From Doryteuthis pealeii (Eukaryota; Mollusca; Cephalopoda; Myopsida; Loliginidae), in contig CM042181.1 in the NCBI GenBank assembly GCA_023376005.1, positions 15,891,331 to 15,955,330 of the forward strand: a stretch of DNA of 64,000 bases, given 5' to 3'. The position numbers were made by a program, and so were the translations under genes. The notes beneath the pieces are model-generated. The model worked only from the letters and a program-made list of their open reading frames with translations. It did no database searches and had not been told where the DNA came from. Every line of letters begins with the position of its first letter. The stretch's first letter is position 1. Below, piece after piece: positions 37,258 to 43,330 of this stretch.

Positions 37258-39145
37258 TAGATAAGCATTCAAGATAATATTCAGACAGAAAAGACTTATA
37301 TCCATTTGTCAAGCGTTTTGGAAACGAGGCTTAATAATTTGGATTTCTCAGACTATTGTACGCAGATTTATTGTTATATACGCAACGTTCGGCCGATGTA
37401 CTAACTAGAGTTTGACAAGAAACATCTTAAGGATGAAGTGCACATCAACTTAAAGATGTTTATAACAAAGATGAGAATATTTAGAGAAATCCAAATGCAT
37501 AAGATTCTGTGTAGGATTGTTGGTTGGTTGATTTTAATGGCATATCAACCTGTCTAGGGTTATGTCATGCCTAACAGGAAGTAATATGTGTATTTATATT
37601 TATACTTTTGTAGTAACTGGTTTTAACAATGTTAGCACCATGGGGGATCATGTTTTATGGTATTGATTAAGTTCATGTCTATATTCTATGGTATAATTTT
37701 ATTTCCCCTCAAAAATGACAATGTCCTCAATTTCACATTTCAAATAGATCTTTCATATTGCTTGCATTAAAATAACAGTTTCTGATGCGAGCAAAAAACT
37801 TGCATTCCACGAATAAGTGTTTGACATGTTTCACACTGGTTATTGTTCGAGTATATAGGAGTGCTTTAAATCTTGTATGACCAATATGTAATCGGGACAC
37901 AGTGACCCATTCCTTTCTAGACTCTTAAAGCTAGTCTCCAGTCTCCCAAAGTGAATAGATCTTTCATACTGCTTGTATTAAAATAACGGTTTCTGATGTG
38001 AGCAAAAAACCTGCATTCCATGAAAAGAGTTTAACAGTCAAAAGGTGTTTGGCATGTTTCACAGTGGTTGTTCTTGTTCGAGTATATAGGAGTATGTTAG
38101 TCTGTGCGACTAATGTGTAATCGAGACAATAACTTGTTCCTCTCTAGACTCTTAAGCTAGTCTCCAGTTTTCCAAAGTGGGTTTGATTAGCAAGGTAGGG
38201 GTTCCAGAATGGTGAATCAAATTCCAAGTGTGACAGCACCATATCTATATACAGCTTTAAATAGATAACCAGAGCGTAGCTGAATTGGTAAGAGTTTCAA
38301 GAGCCTTGACAAACAGGCAAGACAAAAACTGTATCCAAAGACAATCAGGTAAACCCTGTATCCGTTTCTTACCTAACAATTTCAGCAAAAAGCATTCAGA
38401 ATTGCTAAATTGTTCTTCACGTTACCAAAATATTGCAGAAGACTCCTAGTAATTATCTTTACTAGCAAATATATGCACCCTCCGGGTGCAAGTATTTAAG
38501 TTTTAATATAATAAAATATATAAAATTAGAAAGGCTAATGAAACTGAATAAGAATACAGATAAAAGATTTGAAACAGAGGGGGTATGATTAAAAAATAGA
38601 ACTTTGAAACTAACTCTTCCATCATTTTTCGTTACTCTGTCTTTCATTGGTAACTTTTCCTAATTTAACTATTTAGTTAAAATAGGAAGTAAAAAATTAA
38701 TATTACAGTTATTTCTTCTTGTTCAGGGATTTCTTTTTAAGATTTATCCGAGATTTTTGCTTATATTCATTAAGATAAAACCAAACAATTAGAAATCAAT
38801 AATATTAAGCATATATTTATTAAAAATCAAATTTTTAAGATCAATATGCAAATTAGCCTTCCCATTCACACTGTAAATCGCTATTTTGTTGTATATATAA
38901 ATACAATTGCATGTTATTAATATGTAGACATAGTCAACAGTATTAATAATGTAAAACAATTTTATTAATAACTGAGGTTTAAAATAAAAAATCATGGAGA
39001 ATGTGATGTAAATAACAAAGGGAAATTGTGACTTGTATAGTAATATAGTTTCGGTTACAGACAGAAAAACCCACAATCTCCACTATAATAAGATATTAAT
39101 ACTTGTGTTCCTTAATCTTCTGACTATCATCTTGCAAACACCCTC

Positions 39146-39182
<37 letters not shown>

Positions 39183-41362
39183 AAACTGTCCAAGATGAAG
39201 TGCAAAAGTGTAAATCCTGATTATCTGGTGTTGCTTATCTGCTGAATTATTTATGAGAATTGTCACCTTAGTTAAATAATGGTCCATTCCATGATAAAAG
39301 GGAAGAAAGGACATGCTACACAGAAAATATAAGAAAGAGTAGGGGAAGAGAGAAAAAGGGTGTGCACACAGAAGTGATAATGCTTGTTTCAATTGAAGAT
39401 GGGAAATTTTTTTTTATTACTTTTTACATACTGAACTTTTTCAATACCTCTTAATGTAACAATTAAATTATATGGTATATCCACAGGTCCTGCTAGTACA
39501 ATAAGAAACGAGAGGTAACTGATTATCTAGTGTTGCTTATCTGTTGAATTAATTTATGAGAATTGTCACCTTCGTTAAATAATGGTTAGTTGATTATAAA
39601 AGGGAAGCAAGGACATGCTACACAGAAAATATAAGAAAGGAGAAGAGAAAGAGGGTGTGCACACAGAAGCAATAATGCTTACCTGTTTCAATTGAAGATG
39701 GGGAAAAAGTTTTACTTTTTACATACTGAAATTTTTCAATAGTTCTTAAATGTAATTAAATTATACTGTGGTATATGCACAGGTCCTGCTAGTACAATAA
39801 GAAACGAGAAAGGGGAGGTAACTCACTTTGCAGTATCGACGTAAGAATCTGTATGAGAGAGGGATGCCAAGTTGATAGTCAACAGTTATAAACAATTTTC
39901 TTTCCATGTCAAATAGATTTCCATCGTGTATGCATTATCACAGACATACAAAAAGTCTTCACATTGGGGGAGGATGCGCTCCTGAAAAAGGGAAAAAAAA
40001 AAAAAAAAAAAAATTTTTTTTTAATGGCAAATAAATTTTATGCCTGGAGGTTAAGAAAATTGTGTACCATGTAGGTTCATGCATTTAAAAAAAATTTTTT
40101 TTATTATACATGTTTTTAAAAGTTTTTGCAGTTATATTAAGTATTCCTATCCAAGATTATTAATCATGGTTTCACGTATAAACTACTAAGGGAAAAAAAA
40201 AAAAAAAAAAAAAAAATGATTTTAATGGCAAATTTTAACAAATTCAAAATTTCAACACTATAGTAGGTGATTAAAGTTCTAACTGCCAATTGATTGCTTT
40301 GTTTGGCATCAATGAATTTGTTAAAATTTGCATTAAATCATTTTTTTTTTTTTTTTTTTTTTTTTTCCTTAGTAGTTATACGTGACCATGATTAAATAAT
40401 CTTGGATAGGAATACTTAATATAAACTGCAAAACTTTTACCACATGTATATAAAAAAAATTTTTAATGCATGAAACCTACATGTACACAATTTCTTAACC
40501 TCCAGGCATAAATTATTTGCCATTCAAAAATTTTTTTTTTTTTTTTTTTTCCCTTTTTCAGGAGCGCATCCTTCCCCATGTGAAGACTTTTTGTATGTCT
40601 GTGATAAATGCATAAACACGATGGAAATCTATTTGACATGGAAAGAAAATTTGTTTATAACTGTTGACTATCATACTTGGCATCCCTCTCTCATAACAGA
40701 AATTTTACGTCGATAACTGCAACAGTTGAGTTACCTCCCTTTCTCGTTTCTTATTGTACTAGCAGGACCTGTGCATAATACGCACAGTATATTTAATTAC
40801 ATTTAAGAACTATGAAAAATTTCAGTTATGTAAAAAGCTAAAACTTTTTCCCCCATCTTGCAATTGAAACAGGTAAAGCATTATTGTTCTGTGTGCAACC
40901 CTCTTTCTCTTCTCCTTCTTATATTTTTCTGTGTAGCATGTCCTTGCTTCCTTTTATCAAATCAACTAACCATTTATTTAGCGAAGGTGACAATTCTCAT
41001 AAATAATCAACAGAATAAGCACTAGATAATCAGTTACCTCTCGTTTCTTATTGTACTAGCAGGACCTGTGATATCACCATATAATTTAATTGTTAACATT
41101 AAGAGGTATTGAAAAAGTTCAGTTGTAAAAAGTATAAAAATTTTTCACCATCTTCAACATGAACAAGCATTATCACTTCTGTGTGCACACCCTTTCTCTC
41201 TTCCCTACTCTTCTTATATTTTCTGTGTAGCATGTCCTTTCTTCCCTTTTATCCTGGAATGGACCATTATTTAACTAAGGTGAACAATTTCATAAATAAA
41301 TTCAGCAGATAAGCACAACAGAAACAGGATTTACACTTTTGCACTTCATTTGGACAGTTTTT

Positions 41363-41401
<39 letters not shown>

Positions 41402-43293
41402 GAGGGTGTTTGCAAGATGATAGTCCAGAAGATAAGGAACACAAGTATTAATATCTTCTTATAGTGGAGATTGTGGGTTTCTGTTGTAACCGAAACTAAT
41501 ATTACTATACAAGTCACAATTCCCTTTGTTATTTACATCACATTCTCCATGGATATTTATTTATTTATAACTCAGTTATTAATAAAATTGTTGTTACATT
41601 ATTAATACTGTTGGACTATGTTAATATTAATAACCATGAATTGTAAATTTAATATACAACAAAATAGCGATTTACAGTGTGAATGGAAGCTATTTGCAAT
41701 TGATCTTAAAAAATTTGATTTTAATAAATATATGCTTAATATTATGATTTCTAATTGTTTTGGTTTATCTTAATGAATATAAGAAAAATCTCGATAAATT
41801 AAAAAAATCCCTGAACAAGAAGACATAACTGTATATTAATTTTTTACTTCCTATTTAACTAAATAGTTTAAATTAGGAAAAGTTTTACCAATGAAAGACA
41901 GAGTAACGGAAAATGATGGAAGAGTTAGTTTCCAAGTTCTATTTTTTTAATTTTTCATACCCCCTCTGTTTCAAATCTTTTATCTGTAAATTCTAATTCA
42001 GTTTCATTAGCCTTTCTAATTTAATATATTTTAATTATATTAAAACTTAAATACTTGCACCCGAGGGGTGCATATATTTGCCTATAAAGATAATTTACTC
42101 GTGAAGTTTCTGCAATATTGGTAACGGAAGAAACAATTTAGCCAATTCTGAAGCTTTTTGGCTGAAATTGGTTAGGTAAGAAACGGCCAGGGTTTACCTG
42201 ATTGCTTTGGACTACAGTGTTTTTGTCTGCCTGTTTGTCAAGGGCTCTTGAAACTCTTTACCATTCAGCTACGCTCTGGTTATCTATTAAAGCTTGTATA
42301 TAGATATGGTGCTGTCACACTTGGAATTGAAATTCACCAATTCTGGAAAACCCTAACTTTGCTAATCAAACCCCTTTGAAACTGAAGACTAGCTTTTAAG
42401 AGTCTAGAGAGGAACAATTTATTGTCTCGATTAACCATTAGTCGCACAAGACTAACATATCCCCTATATACTCGAACAGAAACAACATGTGAAACATGCG
42501 AAAACACCTTTTGAACTGTTAACCTCTTAATTCATGGATGCAGGTTTTGCTCACATCAGAACCGTTATTTTAATTCAGCATATGAAAGATCTATTCACTT
42601 TGAGGAGACTGGAGACTAGCTTTAGAGTCTAGAAAGGAATGGGTCCACTGGTGTCCGAATTACATATTGGTCCATACAAATTTAAGCACTCCTATATACT
42701 CGAACAATAACCAGTGTGAAACATGTCAAACACTTATTCGTGGAATGCAAGTTTTTTGCTCGCATCAGAAACTGTTATCTTTTAATGCAAAGCAATAATG
42801 CAAGATCTATTTGAAATGTGAAAATTGAGGACATGTCTTTTTGAGGGGAAATAAAATTACATAGAATATAGACATGAACTTAATCATACCATAAACATGA
42901 TCCCCATGGTGCTAACATTGTTAAAACCAGTTACTACAAAAGTATAAATATAAATACACATATTACTTCCTGTTAGGCATGACATAACCCTAGACAGGTT
43001 GATATGCCATTAAAATCAACCAACAACAATCCTACACAGAAATCTTAATGCAATATTTGGATTTCTCTAAATATTCTCATCTTTGTTATAAACATCTTTA
43101 AGTTGATGTGCACTTCATCCTTAGATGTTTCTTGTCAAACTCTAGTTAGTACATCGGCCGAACGTTGCGTATATAAAATAAATTCTGCGTACAATAGTCT
43201 GAGAAATCCAAATTAATAAGCCTCGTTTCCAAAAGCTGACAAATGGATATAAGTCTTTTTCTGTCTGTTGAATTTATCTTGATGCTTTATCTA

Positions 43294-43330
<37 letters not shown>

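Larger units (their letters stand above)
24001..40314 (-). repeat. Left arm of palindrome 2, reverse complement of about 40315-56293
   Basis: Feature order is exactly reversed relative to 40.3-56.3 kb: unknown ORF, SINEs, LTR-like piece, T-arm array, MITE end, SINE-E, LINE copies, A-rich tandem block, exons 9, 8, 7 and 6. The turn occurs near 40314-40319 at a shared GAATT(T). This arm reads as the better polished of the two. Confidence 0.9.

Noticed and set aside
34817..39981. Separate minus-strand cyclin gene
   Set aside because: It has only exons 6-9, no start or promoter, and it is the mirror of 40.5-45.7 kb.
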